Made by a program: the position numbers and the translations under genes
The notes under the pieces: model-generated
What the model was told of the DNA's origin: nothing
The model's input: only the letters and a program-made list of their open reading frames with translations
Databases searched by the model: none
Assembly (NCBI RefSeq): GCF_025351285.1
Contig: NZ_JANXWG010000048.1
Span: 1 to 64,000, forward strand
Source: Novosphingobium sp.
GTDB taxonomy: Bacteria; Pseudomonadota; Alphaproteobacteria; Sphingomonadales; Sphingomonadaceae
Direction: 5' to 3'
Length of the DNA: 64,000 nt
Shown here: piece by piece, positions 17,048 through 26,967 of the stretch
How the letters are laid out: every line of letters starts with the position of its first letter
Position numbering within the stretch: the stretch's first letter is position 1

Positions 17048-20000
17048 ATGGCTTCCAACCGCAGCGTCCTCAAAAAATATGCCCCGCAAGCCCGACTGGA
17101 TTTCATTCAGGCGGTCACCAACCGTGCGGCCCTGCTCGGCATCACGAAGGAAGGAAATGTCGCCGGCGAGGTTCAGGGTGACCTGTTCATTCTCAACGGC
17201 AAGGCATTCCCGCGATCTGTCGCCAGCCAGCGTGGTCGACTGATCTCGCGCATTGCCCGTGATGGGTTTGCGCATGTGATGGAAGCTGTTGCTTACACGT
17301 GGTTCAACCGCCTTCTCGCCATTCGCTACATGGAGTTGCACGACTATCTGGATCACGGCTGTCGGGTTCTTTCCAACCCGACTGGTCACAATGAACCCGA
17401 AATCCTTGAGAAGGCAGTCGCCATCGACCTTCCCGGCATCGACCGGGATGAGATCGTCAATCTCAAGTTGGACGGCACCAAGGACGAGCAGATCTATCGG
17501 AAGCTGCTGATCGCCCAATGCAACGATCTGCACCGCGCCATGCCATTCCTGTTCGAGCGGATCGACGACGAGACGGAACTGCTACTCCCGGAAAACTTGC
17601 TGCAATCCGATAGCATCGTGCGCAAGCTGGTGAACGAGATCGATGAGGCCGAATGGCAGGAAATCGAGATCGTTGGCTGGCTCTACCAGTTCTACATCTC
17701 GGAAAAGAAGGATCAGGTGATCGGGAAGGTGGTGAAGTCGGAAGACATCCCCGCCGCCACCCAGCTTTTTACGCCCAACTGGATCGTGAAATACATGGTC
17801 CAGAACACCCTTGGCGCGCATTGGCTGGCGACCTATCCTGACAGCGCAGTCCGCGCGGGGATGGAATATTACATCGCCCCTGCTGAGCAGACGCCCGAGG
17901 TTCAGGCCCAGATCGATGCGATCACGCCCAAGCAGCTTGATCCGGAAGCCATTACCCTGATCGATCCAGCGGTAGGGTCGGGTCACATTCTGGTCGAAGC
18001 CTATGATCTGTTTCGGGCGATCTATCTGGAGCGGGGCTACACCAAGCGGGAAGCGGCGCGAGCGATCCTCACGAAGAACCTGTTCGGTCTGGATATCGAT
18101 GATCGTGCGGCGCAGATGGCAGGGTTTGCCCTGTTGATGAAAGCCTGCGCCGATGATCGGACGGTGCTGCGCAATCCGCCAAAGCTGAACGTGCTGGCCT
18201 TGCAGGACAGTGATGGGTTGGATGCTGATGCGCTGGCGAAGGCGCTGCTGCCGCAATTGCGGTTTGAAATGGTGCCGAGCGGCGATTTGCTGCCAGAGAC
18301 TTTGTCCCAACCCACATTGTCGGCCCAGCAGCCGACATCCGCTGAGGCCAAGGCGATCAAGGCACTGGTGACGCTGTTCGTTGGTGCCAAGACCTTTGGC
18401 TCGCTGATCACGGTGCCGGATTCTGTGAAGCAGAGCTTGCCATTGCTCGATGCGCTGCTTGCAAAGCCGCTGACGGGGGATTTGCTGCTTCGACAGGCGC
18501 AGCAGGATGCGCAGGAGGCGCTAAAACCGCTGGTCGAACAGGCTTGGTTGATCGGTGGCCGCTACGACTGTGTGGTCGCCAATCCGCCTTACATGGGCGG
18601 TAAGGGTATGAATACAGACCTGAAGCAGTATTTGCATGAGCACTACGAGGAAGTAAAATCTGACTTATTTGCAGCATTTATTTTTAGAGATTTTGTCTTC
18701 GCGAAGACCAACGGTCGGCTTGCATTTATGACCCCGTTTGTTTGGATGTTTCTCTCAAGTTACGAGGATCTGAGAAAATTTATATTTGAAACTTTAAATC
18801 TGCGCAATTTGGTTAAACCATCATATACGTCATTTTTTCAGTCAGCCATTGTTCCTATATGCACGTTTACATTACAAAAATCGGTAATATCTAACAGTTA
18901 TAATGGTAGTTATTTTGACTTAGGGTATCTCGGCAATGCTGAGGAGCAGTCTCCTCGCCTGCTATCTGGACTAAAAGGCGAGCAAACTTTTTCACCAAAA
19001 ATACGAAGTGTCGCGGATTTCCAAAACATTCCGGGAGGTCCAATAGCGTTTCAGTTTCCAAATGAAGTTTTTCGTCTCTTTGAGGACAGAAAGTTCTTTC
19101 GCGCACAGGCAAAGAACCTTGTGAAGGGTATCTTCACGGGCGACAATGCGCGATTTCTACGTCATTGGCATGAGATTTCGTTTGAACTGATCTCCAAAGG
19201 GACTTGGAGGAAATACAATAAGGCCGGGGGGTATCGTAAGTGGTATGGTATCGCGTCTCATGCAGTTGACTGGCGCAATGAAGGTAGCGCGCTGAAAAAT
19301 TTCGGGGGCGCAGGTCTGTCCGCAGCAGCTCATTTTGGTAAGTCACATATCGTTTGGAGCAAGTTAACATCCGGTGATCCGAGCTTTCGCATCGATGAAG
19401 ATCAAACTTGGTTCGATGATGCATCTCCGGCAATTATTGAACCCGAAAACTATCATTTTTGCCTCGCTCTATTGAACTCAAATGCATCACGCATGTTTCT
19501 AAAGACGTTCAATCCTACCATGAACTTACAACCCGGTGATGTTGGTAAAGTGCCTGTTCCCCGTGTGGATAGAAAATCAGAAATTCAAGCTATTTCTGAA
19601 ACTCTTTGTGAACTTTCGCGATCCGACTGGGACTCGTTTGAAAGTTCTTGGGACTTCTCAAAAATGCCATTGTTTAGGCACCGATATCCAGACGAAGCAC
19701 CAACACTGGCCAACGACTACAAGCGCCTGAGCGACAAATGGTGTAGTGTGACCAACGAGATGCAGCGCCTTGAAGAAATGAACAATTTTCGATTCATCGA
19801 AGCCTATGGCCTTCAGGATCAGCTAACTCCTGACGTTCCGCTGTCCGACATAACGCTGACCTGCAATCCGCACTACCGTTATGGCGGCGACTTGACGGAT
19901 GAGCAGCGTGAAGCACGTCTGAAGTCCGACACGATGCGGGAACTCGTGTCGTATGCTGTGGGTGGCATGATGGGCCGCTACTCACTGGCTGAGCCGGGTC

Positions 20001-20683
20001 TGATCTATGCACACTCGCGCAACATTGGGTTCGATCCATCACGCTATGGCGCATTCCCGGCAGACGACGATGGCATCATTCCGTTGACCGACGAGCAGTG
20101 GTTTGCAGACGATGCAGCGGCCCGGATCGAAGAATTCCTCGGCGTCGCTTGGCCAAAAGCGCCTGTCATGGAAACGATGACCACGCTGATGGACGGTCTC
20201 GCCATGGGCAAGGCGGGTGAACCTCGCGCCGCCCTGCGGTCTTACCTGTCGAAGCAGTTCTACAAGGACCACCTTCAGACCTACAAGAACCGGCCCATCT
20301 ACTGGCTGTTCTCATCGGGCAAGCAAAAGGCGTTCGAGGCGCTGGTCTATCTCCACCGCTACAACGAAGGCACCTTGGCGCGAATGCGGACGGTCTATGT
20401 GACCCCACTGATGGGCAAGTTGCAGCAGCGGATCAACGATCTGGATGCCGAGATCGCTGCATCGTCGTCTTCAGCGGAAAAGGCCCGCAAGACCCGCGAT
20501 AAGGAGAAGCTGGCCAAGCAGGTGGTCGAACTCCGCGCCTTTGACGAGGAACTGCGCCACTTGGCCGACCAGCGCATCACCCTCGATTTGGATGATGGCG
20601 TGAAGGTTAACTATGCTCGGTTCGGCGACCTGCTGGCCTTCAAGGACAAGGTCTGTCCGAAGAAGAAGGGCGAGGACGATTAA
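17048..20683 (+). CDS. pglX: BREX methyltransferase PglX with an AT-rich central specificity region
   Basis: PglX methylates adenine in a non-palindromic site to mark host DNA. The product has 1,211 residues. SAM motif DPAVGSGH is at about 306-313 and the catalytic NPPY is at about 512-515. An N-terminal helical region and a C-terminal coiled-coil-like part (LQQRINDLDAEIAAS, then KEKLAKQVVELRAF) complete the usual layout. From about 18,640 to 19,700 (residues about 530-885), just after NPPY, the DNA turns markedly AT-rich while both flanks are GC-rich. That span should hold the target-recognition domain, so it looks replaced by recombination. The frame is intact. Confidence 0.93.
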   Translation: MASNRSVLKKYAPQARLDFIQAVTNRAALLGITKEGNVAGEVQGDLFILNGKAFPRSVASQRGRLISRIARDGFAHVMEAVAYTWFNRLLAIRYMELHDYLDHGCRVLSNPTGHNEPEILEKAVAIDLPGIDRDEIVNLKLDGTKDEQIYRKLLIAQCNDLHRAMPFLFERIDDETELLLPENLLQSDSIVRKLVNEIDEAEWQEIEIVGWLYQFYISEKKDQVIGKVVKSEDIPAATQLFTPNWIVKYMVQNTLGAHWLATYPDSAVRAGMEYYIAPAEQTPEVQAQIDAITPKQLDPEAITLIDPAVGSGHILVEAYDLFRAIYLERGYTKREAARAILTKNLFGLDIDDRAAQMAGFALLMKACADDRTVLRNPPKLNVLALQDSDGLDADALAKALLPQLRFEMVPSGDLLPETLSQPTLSAQQPTSAEAKAIKALVTLFVGAKTFGSLITVPDSVKQSLPLLDALLAKPLTGDLLLRQAQQDAQEALKPLVEQAWLIGGRYDCVVANPPYMGGKGMNTDLKQYLHEHYEEVKSDLFAAFIFRDFVFAKTNGRLAFMTPFVWMFLSSYEDLRKFIFETLNLRNLVKPSYTSFFQSAIVPICTFTLQKSVISNSYNGSYFDLGYLGNAEEQSPRLLSGLKGEQTFSPKIRSVADFQNIPGGPIAFQFPNEVFRLFEDRKFFRAQAKNLVKGIFTGDNARFLRHWHEISFELISKGTWRKYNKAGGYRKWYGIASHAVDWRNEGSALKNFGGAGLSAAAHFGKSHIVWSKLTSGDPSFRIDEDQTWFDDASPAIIEPENYHFCLALLNSNASRMFLKTFNPTMNLQPGDVGKVPVPRVDRKSEIQAISETLCELSRSDWDSFESSWDFSKMPLFRHRYPDEAPTLANDYKRLSDKWCSVTNEMQRLEEMNNFRFIEAYGLQDQLTPDVPLSDITLTCNPHYRYGGDLTDEQREARLKSDTMRELVSYAVGGMMGRYSLAEPGLIYAHSRNIGFDPSRYGAFPADDDGIIPLTDEQWFADDAAARIEEFLGVAWPKAPVMETMTTLMDGLAMGKAGEPRAALRSYLSKQFYKDHLQTYKNRPIYWLFSSGKQKAFEALVYLHRYNEGTLARMRTVYVTPLMGKLQQRINDLDAEIAASSSSAEKARKTRDKEKLAKQVVELRAFDEELRHLADQRITLDLDDGVKVNYARFGDLLAFKDKVCPKKKGEDD

Positions 20684-20685
20684 GC

Positions 20686-23325
20686 GTGGATTTGACGCAC
20701 ATTCACACCCATCTGAAACGACTGTTCACCAGCGGTGGCCATGACCACGCCGGCAACCGGGTGGTGTGGTGGCAAGACAGCGACGGCGAATTTGCCGAGG
20801 AACTAGACAGCCTTGGCCTTGATAGCTGTCAGGAAGATGGTGTGAGCTTGATCCGGCTTGGTGAGGGTCCAACGCTGGGACAGAAGGTGCGGATCTTGAT
20901 GGAAGAGCCGAAGGGGCGCTTCCTCATCTACGAACAGGGCTCCCCGCCCGATTCTGCGCACGACATGCTGCTGGATATCCGCAAATGGGCAGCGCCCTTC
21001 GCCGCGGACAAATCCACGCTGATCCTGCGCGAACTCGGTCTGGTCGATGACTTGTCGCTCAAGTCTCACATCGCCGCCCGCGCGCGCTTCTTCGGAAGCC
21101 GCGACCGGATGGACAAGCTCATCCGCTTGATCGCGCCGAGCGACGGCCCCTACCAGATCGATCTCAAGATCATGGCGGTGTTGGCACGTTCCCCGCAGCC
21201 GCAGATATCCCACATCCTGCGGATCATCATGGCTGAACTCGATCCCGATGATCTGGCAGCCGAGAGCAAGGTGCTGGCCGAGTTCCAACGATATGGGGTG
21301 GATGGACCGTTCTGGGACTTCATTGCGCAGGAGTTCCGCTACTCAGATCAAATGCCCTCGCTGCGCAATTTGCTGCTGCGGTTGTTCGCCACCGATTTCG
21401 CACGGCACGTGACCGGCAAGGTTCCGGTGTCGCTGTCGCACCTTCTGCTGCCCAACGGCGGTGGCGTGAATGCGGTCGTGTTCATGGATGGATGGCGCGA
21501 TTCCAGCAACCACCAGAGGGCTTACGATGCGCTCTCCGCGGTCATTGCAGAAGACCTTCAGATCAAGGGACAGCTAGCCAGTTTTGTTCTGGCTGATCTG
21601 GAAATGGTCCATAGCTTTCTTGAGGTCGAAAAGCGGTTGGCATCGCTGCTAGTCCGCGAGGTGCTGGACGCTTCAGAAACGGTCAACGTGGCACGGATCA
21701 CGGATCTCTGCCGCAGCCGGCAGAATGCCTATTGGGCAAACTCGGAAAAGCCCACCACCGATGACGCGCCCCGGACGGCACTTCACAAGGTATACGATGC
21801 CATTGCCTTTGGGGCCGCCTTCCTAACTCTGAAGGGTGAAGTGGGGGCGCATCTCAAGAGCAATTCGGCCGCGGAGACGTGGAAGCTCTACAACGATAGG
21901 CTCTTTCGTTTCGACCAGCTTTACCGGCTGTTTGGTGAGGCGTCCGATGTCGCCGAAACTCAGGGCTGGGATGTTCTGAAGGATCTGCGCAACCACATCG
22001 AGAACGTATACGGCAACTGGTATCTGGCCGAACTGGGCGACCTGTGGACACGTCAGGTAGAGGCCGAACTGCTGCCGACATGGAAACTGCCTGAGGTCAT
22101 CAACCAGTATGATTTTTACCGGCGGGAAGTGAAGCCGGTGCTCGATGGCGATCCGGGCAGGCGCATGGTTGTTATCATTTCCGATGCCTTCCGCTTCGAA
22201 GCGGCGCAAGAGCTTTTCAGCGCTTTAAGGGGCACGGACAGATATCAGGCCACACTCGATTCCATGCTTGGGGTAGTGCCTTCCTACACGGCGTTGGGCA
22301 TGTCGGCGCTGCTGCCTCATGCCCAGTTGGCATATGCCGCGGACGGCACGGTGCAGGTCGACGGTAAGTCAGCCAATGGATTGGAAGCACGAAAGAAGGC
22401 TCTTGAGTTGGTCAACGGCATTGCCATCAAGGCTGCCGACCTGATGGAAATGAAGAAGGACGATGGGGTGGCCTTCTTCAAGCCATATCGAGTGATCTAC
22501 GTTTATCATGATCAGATCGACCAGACAGCCGACAAGGGCAACGAGGAAAAGACCTTTGTCGCCGTGCGAACAACGATCGAGGAGATCGCAGCACTGATCC
22601 GCAGGGCCTTCACATTCAACTGCAACCGCGCGCTTGTGACCGCGGATCACGGCTTCCTTTTCCAGAGTGCTGCTCCGAGCGAAGCTCAGAAAAATGCCAT
22701 CAGCTTGCGACCTGAAGGGGCGGTGATCGCCAAGAAACGCTATCTCATCGGCACCAACCTTGGGCAGAATGATGGCGCAATCAGTGGCGAAATCTCAGGC
22801 ACTGCAAACGCCAAAACGCAGATGCAGTTTTGGGTGCCCAAGGGCATAAACCGCTTCCACTTTGTCGGCGGCAGCCGGTTCGTCCATGGCGGTGCTATGC
22901 CGCAGGAAATCTGCGTTCCTCTCCTTCGCGTCAATTACGCGCGGGGTGAAGGCAAGGGCCGTGAACGGACCCGAGTCACGAAAGTAGGCGTAGCCCCGTT
23001 GTTCCACAGCACGCGGATCACCACGTCGCGCCATCGTTTCACGATCACCCAAACGGAAGCAGCATCGGTTCGGGTGCAACCGGTGACCGCCAGAATCGCC
23101 CTGTACGACGGCGATCAGCAGATCTCGAACGCGGAAGTTTTGGCTTTCGATTCAACGGCCGCGGACATGAACCTGTGGCAGAAAGATATCTGGCTCACGT
23201 TGGCCAATCAGTCCTTTGATCCTCATCGAACCTATCACTTGATCGTCCGCGACACCGACGATCAGTTGGATCTGTTTCCGCCCCATCCTGTCACCATCAG
23301 TCTGGCCTTCGAAAATGACTTCTGA
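20686..23325 (+). CDS. pglZ: BREX protein PglZ, alkaline-phosphatase-superfamily protein
   Basis: PglZ is a core BREX protein with an alkaline-phosphatase-like fold. The product has 879 residues. The metal-binding segments are visible at about 493-500 (VVIISDAFRFEA) and about 650-656 (LVTADHGFLF). Between them is VVPSYTALGMSALLPH, the usual PglZ block. The GTG start lies two bases after the pglX stop, and its end overlaps brxL by 11 bases. In known systems PglZ associates with PglX, BrxB and BrxC. All expected motifs are present. Confidence 0.93.
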   Translation: MDLTHIHTHLKRLFTSGGHDHAGNRVVWWQDSDGEFAEELDSLGLDSCQEDGVSLIRLGEGPTLGQKVRILMEEPKGRFLIYEQGSPPDSAHDMLLDIRKWAAPFAADKSTLILRELGLVDDLSLKSHIAARARFFGSRDRMDKLIRLIAPSDGPYQIDLKIMAVLARSPQPQISHILRIIMAELDPDDLAAESKVLAEFQRYGVDGPFWDFIAQEFRYSDQMPSLRNLLLRLFATDFARHVTGKVPVSLSHLLLPNGGGVNAVVFMDGWRDSSNHQRAYDALSAVIAEDLQIKGQLASFVLADLEMVHSFLEVEKRLASLLVREVLDASETVNVARITDLCRSRQNAYWANSEKPTTDDAPRTALHKVYDAIAFGAAFLTLKGEVGAHLKSNSAAETWKLYNDRLFRFDQLYRLFGEASDVAETQGWDVLKDLRNHIENVYGNWYLAELGDLWTRQVEAELLPTWKLPEVINQYDFYRREVKPVLDGDPGRRMVVIISDAFRFEAAQELFSALRGTDRYQATLDSMLGVVPSYTALGMSALLPHAQLAYAADGTVQVDGKSANGLEARKKALELVNGIAIKAADLMEMKKDDGVAFFKPYRVIYVYHDQIDQTADKGNEEKTFVAVRTTIEEIAALIRRAFTFNCNRALVTADHGFLFQSAAPSEAQKNAISLRPEGAVIAKKRYLIGTNLGQNDGAISGEISGTANAKTQMQFWVPKGINRFHFVGGSRFVHGGAMPQEICVPLLRVNYARGEGKGRERTRVTKVGVAPLFHSTRITTSRHRFTITQTEAASVRVQPVTARIALYDGDQQISNAEVLAFDSTAADMNLWQKDIWLTLANQSFDPHRTYHLIVRDTDDQLDLFPPHPVTISLAFENDF

Positions 23326-25360
23326 ATCACACGCCAAGAATGACGTCGATGAGCTTCTGGTGCAGCAATTTGCGGGCAAGGTGGTGCGCAAGGACCTGAC
23401 AAAGCTCGTCAAGGAAGGGGCAAACGTTCCGACCTATGTCCTTGAATATTTGCTCGGAAGCTATTGCGCATCGGATGACGAGGACACAATCCGCGAGGGG
23501 CTGGAAACGGTCAAAGGGGTCTTGGCCGACAACTATGTCCGGCCCGACGAGGCCGAGAAAATCAAATCGAAGATTCGCGAGCGAGGCAGCTACAAGATCA
23601 TCGATAAGGTCAGTGTTCGGCTAAACGAAAAGCGCGATGTTTATGAGGCGTTGCTGGCCAATTTGGGGGTCAAGGACGCCGAAATCGACACAAGGTTTGT
23701 GAAGGCCAACGAGAAGTTGTTAGCTGGTGGCATCTGGTGCATCGTCACCGTGCACTATTTTTTCGAGGAAGGGGCAAAGGGATCGCCGTTCTCGATCGCC
23801 GATCTCAAGCCCATCCAGATGCCCAACATGGATATGGAAGAGCTTTTTGAGGCTCGCAAACGCTTCACGACCAAGCAGTGGATTGACGTTCTGACCCGTT
23901 CGACTGGGATGGAGCCGACAGTGCTGGATGAGCGGACCTTGTGGCACCTGCTGGTGCGCCTGATCCCCTTCGTCGAGAACAACTACAACGTCTGCGAACT
24001 TGGCCCTCGCGGCACCGGAAAATCCTACGTTTATGAGGAGGTCAGCCCCAACAGCATATTGGTTTCGGGCGGCCAGACCACCGTCGCGAACCTCTTCTAC
24101 AACATGTCACGGCGACAGGTCGGCTTGGTTGGCCTGTGGGATGTCGTCGCTTTTGATGAAGTCGCCGGAATCAATTTCAAGGAGCCCGACGGGGTCCAGA
24201 TTATGAAGGGCTACATGGCAAACGGCTCATTCGCTCGTGGGCGGGATTCCATTTCGGCTTCAGCCAGCATGGTCTTTGTCGGCAACATCAACCAGTCCGT
24301 CGATACCTTGGTGAAGACCAGCCACCTGCTGGCACCATTCCCCAAGGTCATGATCGACAGCGCCTTTTTTGACCGCTTCCACGCATATATTCCGGGCTGG
24401 GAAGTGCCCAAAATGCGGCCCGAGTTTTTCACAAATCGCTATGGCCTGATTACCGATTACCTCGCAGAATTTATGCGAGAAATGCGCAAGCGCAGCTTTG
24501 CCGACGCCATTGATCGGTTCTTCAAGCTGGGCAATAATCTCAACCAGCGTGACACGATTGCCGTGCGTAAGACGGTCTCAGGCCTGCTGAAACTGATCTA
24601 TCCAAATGGGGAATTCAGCAAGGATGATGTGCGCCAGTGCCTTGAATACGCTCTGGAAACGCGGCGGCGTGTCAAGGAGCAGTTAAAGAAAATCGGGGGC
24701 ATGGAATTTTACGATGTCCATTTCTCCTACATCGATCAGGACACCCGCGATGAAAAGTTTATCGGCGTGCCCGAACAGGGCGGTGGAAAGCTGATCCCTG
24801 ACGGACCGATGAATCCCGGTGTGCTGCACACGATAGGGACAGGTTCCGGGGGGCATCTTGGGCTTTATCGCCTCGAAACCCAGATCACTGCTGGCAATGG
24901 AAAGTTTGCGGTCTCGGGGATTGGATCGAACAGCGCGGCAAGGGAAGCCCTCAAGGTTGGCTTCGACTATTTCAAGGCAAACGTTTCCCGCATCAGCGGT
25001 TCGTCGAAAGCTGGCGAACACGATTATCACCTGCACATCGTCGAGTTGCAGAACAGCGGATCCACAACGACCATCACACTCGCCGGGTTTATCGCGGCGT
25101 GTTCGGGAATCCTTCAAAAACCGCTGCAAGGTCAGCTTGTCGTGCTGGGCGATATGAGCCTTGGTGGAAATGTGAAGCCCGTCGAAAACCTTGCCGGCTG
25201 TATGCAGCTTGCCTTCGATAGCGGGGCAAAGCGCGTCTTGCTCCCCATGTCGAGCGTCACTGACATTCCCACGATACCCGGCGAGTTGTTCGCGAAATTC
25301 CAGACGTCATTCTACTCCGATCCTGTGGATGCTGTTTTCAAGGCCCTTGGCGTGGATTGA
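23315..25360 (+). CDS. brxL: BREX protein BrxL, AAA+ ATPase with a Lon-like domain
   Basis: BrxL closes the type I BREX operon. The product has 681 residues. Walker A GPRGTGKSY is at about 229-237 and a Walker B-like VVAFDEVAG at about 276-284. The Lon-like C-terminal domain covers about 500-681; it contains GSTTTITLAGFIAA where Lon has its catalytic serine and LGGNVKPVENL where Lon has its lysine region. Known BrxL forms ring-shaped DNA-binding assemblies rather than a proven protease. Length and order fit the family, and no damage is seen. Confidence 0.92.
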   Translation: MTSESHAKNDVDELLVQQFAGKVVRKDLTKLVKEGANVPTYVLEYLLGSYCASDDEDTIREGLETVKGVLADNYVRPDEAEKIKSKIRERGSYKIIDKVSVRLNEKRDVYEALLANLGVKDAEIDTRFVKANEKLLAGGIWCIVTVHYFFEEGAKGSPFSIADLKPIQMPNMDMEELFEARKRFTTKQWIDVLTRSTGMEPTVLDERTLWHLLVRLIPFVENNYNVCELGPRGTGKSYVYEEVSPNSILVSGGQTTVANLFYNMSRRQVGLVGLWDVVAFDEVAGINFKEPDGVQIMKGYMANGSFARGRDSISASASMVFVGNINQSVDTLVKTSHLLAPFPKVMIDSAFFDRFHAYIPGWEVPKMRPEFFTNRYGLITDYLAEFMREMRKRSFADAIDRFFKLGNNLNQRDTIAVRKTVSGLLKLIYPNGEFSKDDVRQCLEYALETRRRVKEQLKKIGGMEFYDVHFSYIDQDTRDEKFIGVPEQGGGKLIPDGPMNPGVLHTIGTGSGGHLGLYRLETQITAGNGKFAVSGIGSNSAAREALKVGFDYFKANVSRISGSSKAGEHDYHLHIVELQNSGSTTTITLAGFIAACSGILQKPLQGQLVVLGDMSLGGNVKPVENLAGCMQLAFDSGAKRVLLPMSSVTDIPTIPGELFAKFQTSFYSDPVDAVFKALGVD

Positions 25361-25975
25361 TTGGGTAGCCCAGAGACCCTCGCCGATTGTTCAATCGACC
25401 TGAACTTGGCTGGCCCTTAAATCTCGCGGCATTCAAGCCACTCGCCGCTTTGGATGGCCGATCGCCGAAAGTCTATTTGGCATTCGCCCGCTGGAAGCGC
25501 CGGTTAGAGCGCGGCTGCTCCGGGAATCTGAAGGGCAATATGTTTCCAGAAGCGTTCCAACAGCGCTCCCGCGTGGGACAATGAAGCCATCCAATCGACT
25601 GGCTTTTCCTCGAAAGAGGACTATCAGGTTTGAATGAGGGACGCGCGCTTCCGATCCTGACATCATGGATCGAGAGGTTTCAGCCCAAGCCAATCATCGG
25701 CGTCGGTCTCGCACATACCGACGAACTTCTCGTGGTTCCCCATGCTTCGGATAATCCTGAAGATCATTCCTTTGAGATCAACGGTCATTCGAAGCGGATC
25801 TTCATAACCCAAATGGATTGGCCCCTTGGCCTTCATTCCTCATCTGACCGGGGGCCGAACGGACCGAATAGTAACGAAGCAACTGCTGACGCTGCGCTGC
25901 CAATTTCCCTCATATTTCAACATCATCTAATCAGTGTGATGCAATTTGCGTGAGGAACGTCCCGATGGTTGAGCA
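25361..25975. other. Non-coding stretch after the BREX operon
   Basis: About 615 bp without a credible gene. Short frames overlap one another on both strands (for example 25,630-25,953 plus) and none shows a domain or good start. I see no clear hairpin with a T-run to serve as terminator just after brxL. The stretch may be the remnant of a decayed gene. Confidence 0.5.
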
Positions 25976-26890
25976 TCAGGGCTCAGATGACGCACTAGGT
26001 GTTCCCTTCTTTTCCTGAATCGCCCTAAGCTGTGCAGTATTCATGTAATCAAGTAATTCAACGTCGTATACCAGATCGCTATTGGCGGGGATGACGACTG
26101 CACCCGTCTTGCTGTTGATCTGCGGTTGAGCCCCATAGGCCATGTTCGACGGGATTTCGATCCGAGCCTTCCCACCGCGCTTCATCTTTTCAAGACCTTG
26201 CGCGAATCCGGGGACCACCGCATCCAGCGGGATCGCCACTTTGTCACCTCGGTCGAATTCTTTGCCGCCGGCGAAGCGGGCGACATAGTTAACCAGCACT
26301 ACGTCGCTAAGTGTCGGGAAAGCACCTTGTCCGGACCTTATTGTATCGACCACAACACTCTGATGCTGAGATGCCGAGTTGGTAGGGACCGTTGTCGAGG
26401 TTGCAGGTCGGACATCGCCTTTGGCACCAGAGGAAGTCACTCGGTTCAGCGCCTCGTTGCTTAGGTGAATAGCTCGTGCTGCGGGGTCAACGGCATCATT
26501 AGCCAAAGCAGCCGCACTTTGATTCGCACTAGTTGCCGCACCTGTCGTAACCTTGGAACCGGCTAGACGGCCCGGAACCCCAATGATGCTTGACGCTCTA
26601 GCCAAGTATAAGGCAGCTCCTCCGGCAAGGAGTCCCGCGGTAACCACCGCCCCAACTGCAAACACAACTCGGCGGCCATTGCGGCCCACGTTCGATGAAT
26701 GGTGCCCGTCAGATTGGTTTGGAGCAGGTCCGGTTCCTTGCGAAAGTCCCGAATCAAAATCTTCAATCGCCGTCTCTGGCTCAACGTTCAGAATGCGCGC
26801 CTTTTCAGTCTGAAACTCCTCGTCGGTCAAGTGACCTGCGGTTTTCAGCGCGTGCAGGCGCTCAATCTTGTCGTAGTCGTCATTATCCAT
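25976..26890 (-). CDS. SHOCT-domain membrane protein with a C-terminal FKBP-type peptidyl-prolyl isomerase domain
   Basis: The protein has 304 residues. An N-terminal SHOCT-like helix pair (KIERLHALKTAGHLTDEEF, 8-26) is followed by an acidic linker, one membrane helix at about 74-97, an Ala/Ser/Thr linker, and an FKBP domain at about 175-285. The FKBP signature is clear: VLVNYVARFAGGKEFDRGD, then VVPGFAQGLEKMKRGGKARI and IPSNMAYGAQ, ending VYDVELLDY. Proline isomerisation outside the cytoplasm is the likely role. SHOCT is a short oligomerisation domain. The gene is divergent from another SHOCT membrane protein 77 bp away, so the two may share control and work together. Confidence 0.85.
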   Translation of the reverse strand: MDNDDYDKIERLHALKTAGHLTDEEFQTEKARILNVEPETAIEDFDSGLSQGTGPAPNQSDGHHSSNVGRNGRRVVFAVGAVVTAGLLAGGAALYLARASSIIGVPGRLAGSKVTTGAATSANQSAAALANDAVDPAARAIHLSNEALNRVTSSGAKGDVRPATSTTVPTNSASQHQSVVVDTIRSGQGAFPTLSDVVLVNYVARFAGGKEFDRGDKVAIPLDAVVPGFAQGLEKMKRGGKARIEIPSNMAYGAQPQINSKTGAVVIPANSDLVYDVELLDYMNTAQLRAIQEKKGTPSASSEP

Positions 26891-26967
26891 ATGGTTCAGA
26901 AAGCACAGATTTATCCTTGCTTCAAACGAATTGCAGTGCGCTTATGGTGCGGGATGCGGGGGGACTT

